Shown here: piece by piece, positions 1 to 8,970 of the stretch
How positions within the stretch are numbered: the first letter of the stretch is position 1
Layout of the letters: each line of letters opens with the position of its first letter
From: Propionivibrio limicola
Lineage (GTDB): Bacteria > Pseudomonadota > Gammaproteobacteria > Burkholderiales > Rhodocyclaceae
Direction of reading: 5' to 3'
Assembly: GCF_009469695.1 (NCBI RefSeq)
Contig: NZ_SSSR01000005.1
Span: 1 to 64,000, forward strand
Length of the DNA: 64,000 nt
Position numbers and translations under genes: made by a program
The notes under the pieces: model-generated
Databases searched by the model: none
Seen by the model: the letters and a program-made list of their open reading frames with translations, nothing else
Told to the model about the DNA's origin: nothing

Positions 1-63
1 GCGCTGATCGCGCCGCCTTCCGGTCGGGCCTTCGCCCCTCCCTCTCGGCAACGCGATCAGCGC
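1..63. repeat. 12-bp perfect inverted repeat (hairpin)
   Basis: Bases 1-12 (gcgctgatcgcg) are the exact reverse complement of 52-63, with a GC-rich 39-base spacer. In RNA this would fold into a hairpin. It lies just outside the direct repeats at 85-133 and could be the 3' hairpin of a gene to the left of the window. There is no U-tract on either side, so calling it a terminator is inference. Confidence 0.5.
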
Positions 64-82
64 AAATGAAGTGTCCGGGGTG

Positions 83-142
83 TGTCAGTTTTGAATCGCT
101 GCCCAACAAAAATCTGTATCAGTTTTGAATCGCCGTTGACAG
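83..142. mobile_element. possible insertion-sequence end (IS21-like) with direct repeats
   Basis: A 15-bp sequence, tcagttttgaatcgc, occurs at 85-99 and again at 119-133, 34 bp apart. The second copy runs into gttgaca, a -35-like hexamer. Ends of IS21-family elements carry several short direct repeats starting with TGTCA-like bases and can supply a promoter. The pattern fits such an end, with the transposase genes left of the window. No transposase gene is visible here, so this is a resemblance only; the repeats could equally be operator sites for the gene at 188. Confidence 0.35.
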
Positions 143-187
143 CCTGCGCCGCACTGGTGGCCTCGCTCAAGAAAAAGGAGTCCAGCC

Positions 188-628
188 ATGCGTAAGCGCG
201 GAAATATACGCACCATCCGCCCAGCCACGCCGCCCATGCTGGTCAGCCGCGGCCTCCAGAACGATTCGCTCGAAACCCGCGAACGCATGTTCGTCGAGGC
301 CTTCGCCGGCGGCTGGGCGACGACCGAGCATTTCGACCAGCTCGCCGACATGCGCGATTGCCTGCTGCTCGCCGCCGCCAGCAAAGGCGATGCGGAAACC
401 ATCGGCATGTGCCGCGCCGCCGGCATCGTCCTGATGAACGTGCGCGACCGCTACGCCGCCACCCAGCGCATGGGCGTCACCGGCGAAGAGCTGCAAGCCC
501 TGCGCCTCTTCGCCACGACCTACCGCGACTTCTGGCTGCGCCAGTCCGTCGGCGCCTACGAATCCGCCTGCGACGCCTTGAGCCGGGCACGTGCGATGAA
601 TCAGCTGGAAGTTGAGGTGCGGAGATGA
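188..628 (+). CDS. hypothetical island protein
   Basis: 146 residues, soluble, with no signal peptide or membrane segment. It resembles small uncharacterised proteins seen on integrative islands and prophages of beta- and gammaproteobacteria; I cannot give it a function. The start has AAGGAG at 175-180 with 7 bases of spacing. The middle is mostly alpha-helical in composition (residues about 30-130: MRDCLLLAAASKGD, FATTYRDFWLRQSVG). Its stop overlaps the next start as ATGA at 625-628, so it is probably the first gene of a translationally coupled set running to 2490. Confidence 0.7.
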   Translation: MRKRGNIRTIRPATPPMLVSRGLQNDSLETRERMFVEAFAGGWATTEHFDQLADMRDCLLLAAASKGDAETIGMCRAAGIVLMNVRDRYAATQRMGVTGEELQALRLFATTYRDFWLRQSVGAYESACDALSRARAMNQLEVEVRR

Positions 629-846
629 GCCCATCACGCACCATCACAGAAGAGATCGTCTGGCATCGCGCCGACATCGCCATGCCGGACTCCGACGAAA
701 CCGTGCTCGTCCGAATCGACGACGAAGAGGAGGAGCCGGTCTGGCTGGGCTACCACGACGGCGACCGCTGGCTCAACGTCGACGGCTACCCGATCAACGC
801 AGTCATCTGCTGGGCCAAGATGCCAGAAGGGCCGGTGATGCTATGA
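625..846 (+). CDS. DUF551-like small protein
   Basis: 73 residues, acidic. The pattern W-x7-PDSDETVLV, then EEPVWLGYHDGDRWL, then ICWAKMPEGP matches DUF551-type proteins, which are common on phages and islands and have no known biochemical role. It overlaps the gene before it and the gene after it by 4 bases each (ATGA), which indicates coupled translation. The family match is from recognition of the motif order, not from a search. Confidence 0.65.
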   Translation: MSPSRTITEEIVWHRADIAMPDSDETVLVRIDDEEEEPVWLGYHDGDRWLNVDGYPINAVICWAKMPEGPVML

Positions 847-1157
847 ACACGCTCGCCATCGCCATCAATCAATGCACGCGGCCATCGTGGTGGGGAAAAA
901 TCACGGCACAAAGGCCCGCTGTTGCTGAACCGAAGAGGACGACAAAACAGGTCGCGGAGAAGAAAAAAGCCATCCTCAAGGCCATCCGCAGCGCCTCGCA
1001 GCCCTGCAGCGCCCGCTGGATCGCCGAAGAAACGGGCTTCACCCCTCGCAGCGTCGCCCATCTGCTGGAAAAGCTGGAGCTGCGCGGCGAGATCGAGCGC
1101 CACAGAGACGCTTCGCCCGTCCCGAATAGGCCTTATGTTTTTTGGAGAATCGCATGA
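843..1157 (+). CDS. small winged-helix-like protein
   Basis: 104 residues from the ATG at 843, which overlaps the previous stop as ATGA; the reading frame is open further upstream but that part is a shadow of the preceding gene. Residues about 40-90 (KKAILKAIRSASQPCSARWIA followed by ETGFTPRSVAHLLEKLELRG) look like a winged helix-turn-helix of the kind that scores one-strand rewinding or MarR-like folds, with a basic N-terminal stretch. A DNA-binding role within the island is likely but not shown. The stop overlaps the next start at 1154-1157. Confidence 0.6.
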   Translation: MNTLAIAINQCTRPSWWGKITAQRPAVAEPKRTTKQVAEKKKAILKAIRSASQPCSARWIAEETGFTPRSVAHLLEKLELRGEIERHRDASPVPNRPYVFWRIA

Positions 1158-1351
1158 AACTGCAAATCAATCTCAAAGGAAGTTGGCGAGACGTTCTGTC
1201 CTTTGATGCGAACCGCCAGGTGGATGTACGAGAAAGTGCCGCTGCCCTTCTCAAATCCTCCGGAGCAAAAGAAAAGATGAGAATTTCAACCGATGACAAC
1301 GTGCGCATCGCCTACTGCTGCGCCCCTGATTATCAATGGAGGGTTGCATGA
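1154..1351 (+). CDS. hypothetical protein, 65 residues
   Basis: Small unrecognised protein starting MKLQINLKGSWRDVLSFD. The ATG at 1154 has GGAG at 1144-1147 and overlaps the preceding stop as ATGA; an upstream TTG at 1142 is less likely. The sequence alternates hydrophobic and polar residues as a small beta-rich domain would. It belongs to the coupled island operon; its stop overlaps the start at 1348. Confidence 0.55.
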   Translation: MKLQINLKGSWRDVLSFDANRQVDVRESAAALLKSSGAKEKMRISTDDNVRIAYCCAPDYQWRVA

Positions 1352-1647
1352 AAAAAGCCATCACCATCGCGCTGCTGACAACATTGGCCACGCTGGCCAG
1401 TGCCACAGAGCGCAGTTCTTCCCAGCGCGCGGCATTTGTCCGCGAGAACCACTGCCCCGCCACCGGCAAGCCTCGCGGCCCGTGCCCGGGCCATGTGGTT
1501 GACCACGTCGTTCCTCTGTGCGCCGGCGGCGACGATGCGCCGAGCAATATGCAGTGGCAGACAGTCGAGGATGCGAAGCAGAAGGATAAGGACGAGTGGC
1601 GCACGTGCCGCGTGCTGCGCGCCTCACGGGCGAGCGGAAGTCAGTAG
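1348..1647 (+). CDS. secreted HNH endonuclease-like protein
   Basis: 99 residues from the ATG at 1348 (GGAGGG at 1338-1343, ATGA overlap with the preceding stop). Residues 1-18 are a signal peptide (MKKAITIALLTTLATLASA). The mature part has the pattern of small HNH-fold proteins: FVRENHCPATGKPRGPCPG, then VDHVVPLCAGG with the D-H pair, then NMQWQTVEDAKQKD. This family is annotated as HNH endonucleases on islands and phages; a nuclease activity is inferred from the fold. Export to the periplasm is unusual for a nuclease and may mean a role in transfer, entry exclusion or competition. No immunity gene is evident unless it is one of the small neighbours. Confidence 0.65.
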   Translation: MKKAITIALLTTLATLASATERSSSQRAAFVRENHCPATGKPRGPCPGHVVDHVVPLCAGGDDAPSNMQWQTVEDAKQKDKDEWRTCRVLRASRASGSQ

Positions 1648-1651
1648 CCAC

Positions 1652-1888
1652 ATGAACCCCTACGCCTCGATCAAAGGCCGCGCCACGGCGCCGGCAACAG
1701 CTGCCAAGGCCACCACGCCGGCACGGGCGCTTTCTGATGCCGAGATCGAGCGCGTTGCCGAGAACCGCGCCTTTGTCCGCGAAAACATGCCCGAGCTCGT
1801 CGATTTCATCCGCGATCTGCACGCAAACGGATTGATCGACGGCTGGCGGGCGGTAACGAATTGCACCATGAACGAAAGGGAATCATGA
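1652..1888 (+). CDS. hypothetical protein, 78 residues
   Basis: Starts at the ATG at 1652, 4 bases after the previous stop. The N-terminal third is rich in Ala and Thr (MNPYASIKGRATAPATAAKA), followed by a helical acidic segment (LSDAEIERVAENRAFVRENM). I do not recognise it. The stop overlaps the next start at 1885-1888 as ATGA, which supports it as a real member of the operon. Confidence 0.5.
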   Translation: MNPYASIKGRATAPATAAKATTPARALSDAEIERVAENRAFVRENMPELVDFIRDLHANGLIDGWRAVTNCTMNERES

Positions 1889-2490
1889 CTACCATCAAAC
1901 GAACCATCCGGCGCGCCGAGCTCAAAAAGCTCGTGCCGCTGTCGGACACGACCATTTACCGGATGGAGCTGGAGGGGAAATTCCCTTCCCGCTTCGCCCT
2001 CACCCCGCGCTGTGTCGTCTGGGACTATGAAGAGGTGCAAACGTGGCTGCGAGGCAGGAAGGCGGAATGCAATCCAGCGGAACAAAAGCCGGACGTGAGG
2101 AAGAGGAAGGTGCGGCCGGTATGTTCGGATATGGGGGGGGCGATGAAAAGACGTTTCAGGCTCGAAGCTGGATTAGACACCGGCATCACGCTGGATATCG
2201 ACACAGACAAGATCACTCAGGACGTTGCTGAGCAGATAAACGGCTTCTGGATGGGGGCGAAACATGTCCTCAATGCATCTGATGGAGACGTCATTCAAGC
2301 CGTCGCCAGACGCGCAGCAGGCTGTTTGCTCATGTATCTGATGAATGGATATCACGGCGTCGGATCTGTTCGAGAGCTCAGCGAACAGGAGGGCTGGCCA
2401 CCATATGATGAAATTGGAATCACGGTCGTTGATTTTGACATCCCATCGATGGAAGCAGACGAATTCGATGTCAGAGAAGAGGTCGTCTGA
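1885..2490 (+). CDS. AlpA-like regulator fused in frame to DUF2528-like domain
   Basis: 201 residues from the ATG at 1885 (ATGA overlap with the preceding gene). Residues about 1-62 are an AlpA/excisionase-type helix-turn-helix (RRAELKKLVPLSDTTIYRME, then FPSRFALTPRCVVWDYEEV), used by islands to control the integrase. From about residue 87 (MKRRFRLEAGLDTGITLDID) the protein looks like DUF2528, normally a separate gene. The join lies at a run of eight G at 2133-2140. With seven G, the AlpA part would end in a TGA overlapping the ATG at 2143, matching the ATGA overlaps of the other genes here. The fusion may therefore be real, a phase-variable state, or a sequencing error. Confidence 0.6.
   Translation: MTTIKRTIRRAELKKLVPLSDTTIYRMELEGKFPSRFALTPRCVVWDYEEVQTWLRGRKAECNPAEQKPDVRKRKVRPVCSDMGGAMKRRFRLEAGLDTGITLDIDTDKITQDVAEQINGFWMGAKHVLNASDGDVIQAVARRAAGCLLMYLMNGYHGVGSVRELSEQEGWPPYDEIGITVVDFDIPSMEADEFDVREEVV
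2133..2140 (+). other. eight-G homopolymer at gene fusion point
   Basis: An uninterrupted run of eight G followed by cgatga. The length decides whether the regulator and the DUF2528-like domain are one protein (8 G) or two coupled proteins (7 G). Runs of this length slip in replication, transcription and sequencing. Confidence 0.8.
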
Positions 2491-2504
2491 CAAAGCATAG
2501 GCAC

Positions 2505-2526
2505 GATGACGGGACCTCCCGCCATC
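2505..2526. terminator. weak hairpin between convergent island genes
   Basis: GATGACGGG (2505-2513) can pair with CCCGCCATC (2518-2526) with one mismatch and a four-base loop. It lies between the stop of the plus-strand island operon (2490) and the stop of the integrase gene (2534). No U-tract follows, so termination is uncertain. Confidence 0.35.
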
Positions 2527-2533
2527 GCCCATT

Positions 2534-3754
2534 TCAAGCGGCGCGGCCGATCGGCACGACCTTGGCCCCGGCAATCCAGCCATCGACCATGTTGGCCCAG
2601 TCCTGCAGCATCTCGCGCCGCTGCTCCGCATATTCGGCCTTGTTGTAAACGGCCCTCACCCCGCGCTGTTCATGCGCGAGGCACTTTTCGATCCAGTCGG
2701 TGTTGTAGCCGGCCTCGTGCAGCAGCGTCGAGGCCGTCCGGCGCAGGTCGTGCACGCAGAAGTCATCCAGCGGTAGATCTTCTTTTTTTGCGATTGCCAC
2801 GGCGGCATCGATCACACGATTTAATGTGGCGTTGCTCATGGGCTTGTCGGCGTCGTAGCGCGACGGGAGGATGTAGTTGGATCCGCCAGCGCACGTTTTC
2901 AGTGCCACCAGGATGTCCAGCGCTTGCTGCGGGAGGTAGACGACATGCGGCCGGCGCAGCTTCATCCGATCTTTCGGTATCGTCCAGGTCGCTGCGGTGA
3001 AGTCGATTTCGCTCCATGTGGCCAGCAGCAGCTCGCCCTTGCGCACCATGGTCAGCAGAGTGAGCTTGATGGCCAGCCGGATGGTGGGCAGCGTGGCCAC
3101 GCGATCGAGGAGCCGGAAGAAGAGGCCGATCTCATCAGGCGTCAGGGCGCGATCCTTGGGTTTGAAGGTGGCGATCGAGGACGGTTTGATTCCGCTGGCT
3201 GGGTTGGCGTACTTTGCTCCGCGGGCAATCGCCCAGGAGTAGATATTCATGACGATCTCGCGCATATGCACGGCCGTTGCCGGGGCGCCGCGCTGGACGA
3301 TCTTGTCGCACAGTGCGCGGAGGTCTTCTTCGGTGAATTCGTGCGGCAGACGGCGGCCATAGTCGGGGAGCAGATCGCGCCGGATGATGCTCTCGCGCAT
3401 GTCTCGCGTGCTGTCGGCCATCTCGTAGATGGCCAGCCAATCCTCGCACAGTTCGGAGATCCGTTTCTCTTCCTGCATCTTGCGCTTGATGCGCTGCTTC
3501 TCGCTGGCCGGCGAGACACCCGCCGCCACCTTCTTGCGCGCCTCCATCAGCAATTCGCGCGCCTCGGCCAACGATATCCCATCAGGACCGTACTGGCCAA
3601 TCACCAGCGTCTCGCGCCGGCCATTCAGACGGTAGTCGTAACGGAACGAAATCGCCCCGCTCTTCAGTACCGTCACGTACATACCGTCACGGTCAGCCAC
3701 TTTGTACGGCTTTTCAGCCGGTTTCAGGCTTTTCAGCTTCATGTCCGACAGCAT
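2534..3754 (-). CDS. tyrosine-type site-specific integrase
   Basis: 406 residues. The N-terminal part (residues about 5-95, KLKSLKPAEKPYKVADRDGM) is the DUF4102 arm-binding domain of P4-like island integrases. A core-binding region follows at about 105-185 and the catalytic domain at about 210-385. Visible catalytic elements are the first Arg in TMVRKGELLLATW, the HDLRRTAS box (H-x-x-R), a second His in LAHEQRG and the Tyr in VRAVYNKAEY. AAAGGAG lies about 7 bases before the ATG. It should insert and excise the element whose genes lie at 188-2490. It faces away from guaA, whose 3' end lies 284 bases off, the usual place for such an integrase beside its attachment site. Confidence 0.93.
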   Translation of the reverse strand: MLSDMKLKSLKPAEKPYKVADRDGMYVTVLKSGAISFRYDYRLNGRRETLVIGQYGPDGISLAEARELLMEARKKVAAGVSPASEKQRIKRKMQEEKRISELCEDWLAIYEMADSTRDMRESIIRRDLLPDYGRRLPHEFTEEDLRALCDKIVQRGAPATAVHMREIVMNIYSWAIARGAKYANPASGIKPSSIATFKPKDRALTPDEIGLFFRLLDRVATLPTIRLAIKLTLLTMVRKGELLLATWSEIDFTAATWTIPKDRMKLRRPHVVYLPQQALDILVALKTCAGGSNYILPSRYDADKPMSNATLNRVIDAAVAIAKKEDLPLDDFCVHDLRRTASTLLHEAGYNTDWIEKCLAHEQRGVRAVYNKAEYAEQRREMLQDWANMVDGWIAGAKVVPIGRAA

Positions 3755-4038
3755 TTCTCGCTCCTTTCAGCACTCTTGATACCGTCAGCCGACAATCACG
3801 CTGAAACCCGCATGAACACAGGGATTCGCCTCAAAAAATACCGTCAGCCGCCAATATCAGCGACGGAACCGCGATCAAGACACCCACCACCCCCGCAGCG
3901 CATGCCGTCACCCGTACCGTCGTTTTGATCCGCATTAAAACAATAGGTTTGCAAAGCTACAAAAGCAAAACCCCCAGCAATGCCGGGGGTTCTGAGGTTA
4001 TTTCGAATTGGTATGAAATGCAAAAAACCTATGCCAAA
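3755..4038. other. integrase-guaA interval; probable attachment-site region
   Basis: 284 bases without a supported gene. The left part holds the integrase leader on the minus strand. At 3938-3952 (aaacaataggtttgc) and 4022-4034 (aaaaacctatgcc) there are imperfect inverted copies of an aaacctat motif. The guaA terminator lies at 3969-3991. The 3' end of guaA is an established insertion site for genomic islands with P4-like integrases, so attR or attL should lie here or in the last guaA codons. No second copy of the guaA end was found in the window, so the other boundary must lie left of base 1. Confidence 0.45.
3962..3991 (-). terminator. Rho-independent terminator of guaBA
   Basis: AACCCCC (3969-3975) pairs with GGGGGTT (3985-3991); inner bases GCA/TGC extend the stem. 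Read on the minus strand, the stem is followed by TTTTGCTTTTG. It lies 48 bases after the guaA stop. Confidence 0.8.
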
Positions 4039-5604
4039 TCACTCCCACTCGATCGTGGCGGGCGGCTTACCCGAAATGTCGTAGACCACGCGGTTAATTC
4101 CACGCACCTCGTTGATGATTCGGTTGGACACTTTCCCCAGCAGGCTGTAAGGAAGCTCAGCCCAGTGGGCGGTCATGAAATCTTGCGTCTGTACGGCACG
4201 CAATGCGACAACGTATTCGTACGTGCGACCATCCCCCATCACACCAACGCTTTTCACCGGCAGGAATACGGCGAAAGCCTGACTCGTCTTGTCGTACCAA
4301 TCTGCCGCACGCAATTCATCGATGAAGATTGCGTCAGCACGACGGAGCAGATCGGCAAACTCGTGCTTGACCTCGCCAAGTATTCTCACGCCCAAGCCAG
4401 GCCCGGGGAATGGATGCCGATAAACCATATCGTGCGGCAGCCCCAGCGCGATACCAAGCTCGCGCACTTCATCCTTGAAGAGTTCGCGCAGCGGTTCGAG
4501 CAGTTTGAGGTTAAGGGTTTCCGGTAGCCCGCCCACGTTGTGGTGGCTCTTGATCGTATGCGCCTTCTTCGTCTTTGAGCCAGCCGATTCAATCACATCC
4601 GGATAGATCGTTCCTTGTGCCAGCCATTTTGCATTCGGCAGCTTGCCCGCCTCGGCCTGAAAGACCTCGACAAACTCGCGTCCGATAATCTTGCGCTTAG
4701 CCTCGGGGTCACTGACCCCCTTGAGATGTCCCATGAACTGTTCGGCCGCATCCACATGGATGACTTTGACACCGAGATTGCGCGCGAATGTCTGCATGAC
4801 CTGCTCAGCTTCATTCAAGCGCAGAAGCCCGTTATCAACGAACACGCAGGTCAGCTGATCTCCGATCGCGCGGTGCAACAATGCGGCGACGACCGACGAA
4901 TCAACACCACCGGAAAGCCCGAGAATCACCTCTTCCTTGCCGACCTGTGCCCTGACTTTCTCAATGGCCTCATTGACGTAATCAGGCATGTTCCAGTCAT
5001 GACCGCACCCGCAAATCTCATGCACGAAACGCGCAAAGATTTCCTTGCCCTTGATTGTATGGGTGACTTCCGGATGGAACTGGACAGCATAGAAGCGCCG
5101 CGTTTCGTCGGCCATGGCGGCGATCGGACAGGAGTCGTTGTTGGCGATCACCTTGAAACCGGGCGGCAACTCGGTGACCTTGTCACCGTGACTCATCCAG
5201 ACATCCAGAAAGCTCTTGGCACTGTTGTCCGTCCGATCCTGTATGCCCTTGAACAGTTCGGAATCACCTTGGGCGCAAATTTCCGCATAGCCAAATTCTC
5301 GCTTGCCAGAACTTTCGACCTTGCCGCCTAACTGTTGCGCCATGGTTTGCATGCCATAGCAGATACCGAGAACCGGAACACCCAACTCGAAAACAACCTG
5401 TGGAGCACGCCATTCAGCCGCTTCATAAACCGAGTTCGGACCACCGGAGAGGATGATGCCTTGCGGTTTGAATTGGCGAATGAATTCTTCGCTCACATCA
5501 AAGGGATGCAACTCGCAATACACCTGCTGCTCGCGCACGCGTCGGGCAATGAGCTGAGTGACCTGCGAACCGAAATCAAGGATGAGGATTTTTTGGTGTG
5601 CCAT
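4039..5604 (-). CDS. guaA: GMP synthase (glutamine-hydrolysing)
   Basis: 521 residues, the usual length. Converts XMP, ATP and glutamine to GMP, the last step of guanine nucleotide synthesis in the cytoplasm. The class I amidotransferase domain is at about 1-200 with the nucleophile in GICYGMQ and HPEVTHT. The PP-loop ATP pyrophosphatase has [14 protein letters not shown] at about 230. The C-terminal dimerisation domain ends [12 protein letters not shown]. The start at MAHQKILIL was preferred over an in-frame ATG 21 bases upstream because AAGG lies 7-8 bases before it. It lies 60 bases behind guaB and is probably cotranscribed. Its 3' end flanks the integrase. Confidence 0.97.
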   Translation of the reverse strand: MAHQKILILDFGSQVTQLIARRVREQQVYCELHPFDVSEEFIRQFKPQGIILSGGPNSVYEAAEWRAPQVVFELGVPVLGICYGMQTMAQQLGGKVESSGKREFGYAEICAQGDSELFKGIQDRTDNSAKSFLDVWMSHGDKVTELPPGFKVIANNDSCPIAAMADETRRFYAVQFHPEVTHTIKGKEIFARFVHEICGCGHDWNMPDYVNEAIEKVRAQVGKEEVILGLSGGVDSSVVAALLHRAIGDQLTCVFVDNGLLRLNEAEQVMQTFARNLGVKVIHVDAAEQFMGHLKGVSDPEAKRKIIGREFVEVFQAEAGKLPNAKWLAQGTIYPDVIESAGSKTKKAHTIKSHHNVGGLPETLNLKLLEPLRELFKDEVRELGIALGLPHDMVYRHPFPGPGLGVRILGEVKHEFADLLRRADAIFIDELRAADWYDKTSQAFAVFLPVKSVGVMGDGRTYEYVVALRAVQTQDFMTAHWAELPYSLLGKVSNRIINEVRGINRVVYDISGKPPATIEWE

Positions 5605-5664
5605 TTTGAAGCCTTGAAAGAACAAGGGCGGCTACGCGAGCCGCCCCGAAATAAGCGCGAATAC

Positions 5665-7128
<1,464 letters not shown>

Positions 7129-7187
7129 CTATAATCCGAGGTCACAAAAGTCTATTATACAGCACACCTTTAAAGACTGGACTCCCG

Positions 7188-7637
7188 ATGAAACACATTG
7201 CGCTGATTATCATGGCCCTCTCAGCATCAATGGCGGCCAGCGCCCAGATTTATCAATGGAAGGACGAGAAGGGAAAAACTGTCATCTCCGACATTCCACC
7301 ATCCGGGCGCGTAACTAGCCAACAGACGCATCAAAACAACGCCAACCCGTCGCCAGCCTCACCAAGCACGTCGAAAACACTTGCCGAAAAAGAACTCGAA
7401 TTCCGCAAGCGCCAGCAAGAAGTCAAGGACAAGGCGGTTAAAAATCAGAAGGAAGAAGCAGAGAACTCCGCAAAAAAAGAGAATTGCGAAAACGCCCGTC
7501 GGCAATTGCAGGCACTTGAATCCGGCGAACGCATTGTCCTGCGCGACGACAAAGGCGAACGGTATTTCATGGAGGATGCGCAACGGGAACAGGAGATTGC
7601 AAAGTTACACCACTACACGCGATCCAATTGCAGATAA
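7188..7637 (+). CDS. DUF4124 domain secreted protein
   Basis: 149 residues. Residues 1-19 are a signal peptide (MKHIALIIMALSASMAASA). The DUF4124 motif IYQWKDEKGKTVISDIPPSG follows directly. The central part (about 60-110) is charged and likely a coiled coil (EKELEFRKRQQEVKDKAVKN). The family is exported or periplasmic, common in betaproteobacteria, with no fixed function. It converges on rnfH with 16 bases between stops. Confidence 0.85.
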   Translation: MKHIALIIMALSASMAASAQIYQWKDEKGKTVISDIPPSGRVTSQQTHQNNANPSPASPSTSKTLAEKELEFRKRQQEVKDKAVKNQKEEAENSAKKENCENARRQLQALESGERIVLRDDKGERYFMEDAQREQEIAKLHHYTRSNCR

Positions 7638-7653
7638 CCTGCCCTCCCCTCGG

Positions 7654-7974
7654 CTAACAACCCTTATATTCGCCAGCGCCCTTTTTCATTGCCTTACCTT
7701 CAGCGGCTCGCTGCTTGCGCACTACTTTGGGATCGGCAATGAGCGGACGATAAATTTCCACACGATCGCGATCGCGCAAGACAACATCCAGTTTGACGAG
7801 CTTTGAAAAAACCCCGACTTTGTTCCCGTCCAAATCGATCTCGGGAAATTTCGTTCGGATGCCAGAATTCTCAATGGCGTCGCGTACCGTCGCTCCCGCT
7901 GGCAGTTCAACCCGGAGAAGTTCCTGCCTGTCGGGCAAAGCATAGACCACTTCAACCCTGATCAGGTCAGACAT
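7654..7974 (-). CDS. RnfH-family ubiquitin-like protein (RatB)
   Basis: 106 residues from the ATG at 7974 ([20 protein letters not shown]). The beta-grasp fold signature covers about 1-90 ([18 protein letters not shown], then [20 protein letters not shown]). The start overlaps the end of the ratA-like gene by 8 bases, the standard ratA-ratB arrangement beside smpB. In E. coli the partner RatA (PasT) has been described both as a toxin and as a ubiquinone-binding protein; the role of RatB is unclear. An upstream ATG at 8001 lies inside ratA and is less likely. Confidence 0.88.
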   Translation of the reverse strand: MSDLIRVEVVYALPDRQELLRVELPAGATVRDAIENSGIRTKFPEIDLDGNKVGVFSKLVKLDVVLRDRDRVEIYRPLIADPKVVRKQRAAEGKAMKKGAGEYKGC

Positions 7975-8410
7975 CCGGTTCACCATAAACCTCGTCTGCA
8001 CGCTTCACAAAGGCATCGACAAACGTATTGGTAATCTGACCAAAGACGGGACCGATGATCTTCTCGAAAAGTTTGCTGGAAAACTCATAGGTCAGCCGGA
8101 AGTCGATTTTGCAGGCCGCCTCGCTCAATGGTTTGAAAAGCCAGATACCCTCCAGAGAACGGAACGGCCCATCAACCAGTTTCAAGCCCATGCGGACCGG
8201 AAATTCCTTCTCGTTTTCAGTGGTGAAATGTGACTTAACGCTGAGATAACTGATGTGCAGCGTTGCGACTGTCTTGCCGGCATCACGAAAATCGACCTTG
8301 GTCTGACTGCACCATGGCAAAAAAGCGGGATAGCTCTCGACATCATCGACGAGATTGAACATTTCCTGCGCAGAATGTCCGATCAGGACTGATTTTTCCA
8401 CCATGGCCAT
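7967..8410 (-). CDS. ratA: RatA/COQ10-type START-domain protein
   Basis: 147 residues, one SRPBCC/START-like domain typical of RatA and Coq10: [20 protein letters not shown], then [11 protein letters not shown], and near the end [16 protein letters not shown]. Such proteins bind ubiquinone and support respiration; E. coli RatA is also reported to block 70S ribosome association. Gene order ratA-rnfH, divergent from smpB, is conserved in proteobacteria and supports the call. The start could also be the second Met at 8404. Confidence 0.9.
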   Translation of the reverse strand: MAMVEKSVLIGHSAQEMFNLVDDVESYPAFLPWCSQTKVDFRDAGKTVATLHISYLSVKSHFTTENEKEFPVRMGLKLVDGPFRSLEGIWLFKPLSEAACKIDFRLTYEFSSKLFEKIIGPVFGQITNTFVDAFVKRADEVYGEPDV

Positions 8411-8485
8411 TTCCAGCCGTGCCTCGTGAATACTGTAGAATTCTGGATTCTAGCACTCTCGCGCACCAATCTTTGAGCACAGCCC

Positions 8486-8932
8486 ATGAGCATCATCACC
8501 AACAAAAAAGCGTTTCACGACTACTTCATTGAAGAAAAGTTCGAAGCCGGAATTGCGCTGGAAGGCTGGGAGGTGAAAGCTATCCGAGCCGGCAGGGCCA
8601 ACATCAAAGAGTCCTACGTCGTCGTCCGCAATGGCGAGGTCTTTCTTTTCGGAATGCACATTACCCCGCTGTCCGAAGCTTCTACACATGTAAAACCGGA
8701 CCCGGTTCGTACGCGCAAGCTTCTCCTCCATGCCAACCAGATCAGTAAGCTGATCGGACAGGTCGAACGCGCCGGATATACGCTGCTTCCCCTTGACCTC
8801 CATTACCAGCGAGGCCGTATCAAAGCCGAAATTGGCTTGGCAAAAGGCAAGAAGCTTCACGACAAAAGAGATGCCGAGAAAGAGCGCGACTGGAACCGGG
8901 AAAAAGCCCGATTGATGCGGGTAAAAGTCTGA
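8486..8932 (+). CDS. smpB: SsrA-binding protein SmpB
   Basis: 148 residues. Binds tmRNA and brings it to stalled ribosomes. The OB-fold core shows [20 protein letters not shown], then [20 protein letters not shown] and [10 protein letters not shown]. The basic tail [19 protein letters not shown] folds in the mRNA channel. Divergent from ratA. No tmRNA gene was recognised nearby. Confidence 0.96.
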   Translation: MSIITNKKAFHDYFIEEKFEAGIALEGWEVKAIRAGRANIKESYVVVRNGEVFLFGMHITPLSEASTHVKPDPVRTRKLLLHANQISKLIGQVERAGYTLLPLDLHYQRGRIKAEIGLAKGKKLHDKRDAEKERDWNREKARLMRVKV

Positions 8933-8970
8933 TCAAAAAATCCGTCCGCACAGATCACCGACCACCGTTT

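Noticed and set aside
3938-4034. Exact att core from the aaacctat repeats beside guaA
   Set aside because: The two copies are inverted and imperfect, whereas att sites should be direct repeats; they are not taken as attL/attR.
7967-8410. Firm toxin-antitoxin call for ratA/rnfH
   Set aside because: The pair is widespread with smpB and the family is also described in ubiquinone function, so a toxin role is not assumed.
8933-8970. tmRNA gene next to smpB
   Set aside because: The gap is only 38 bases and the flanks are filled by genes; no tRNA-like end was seen.
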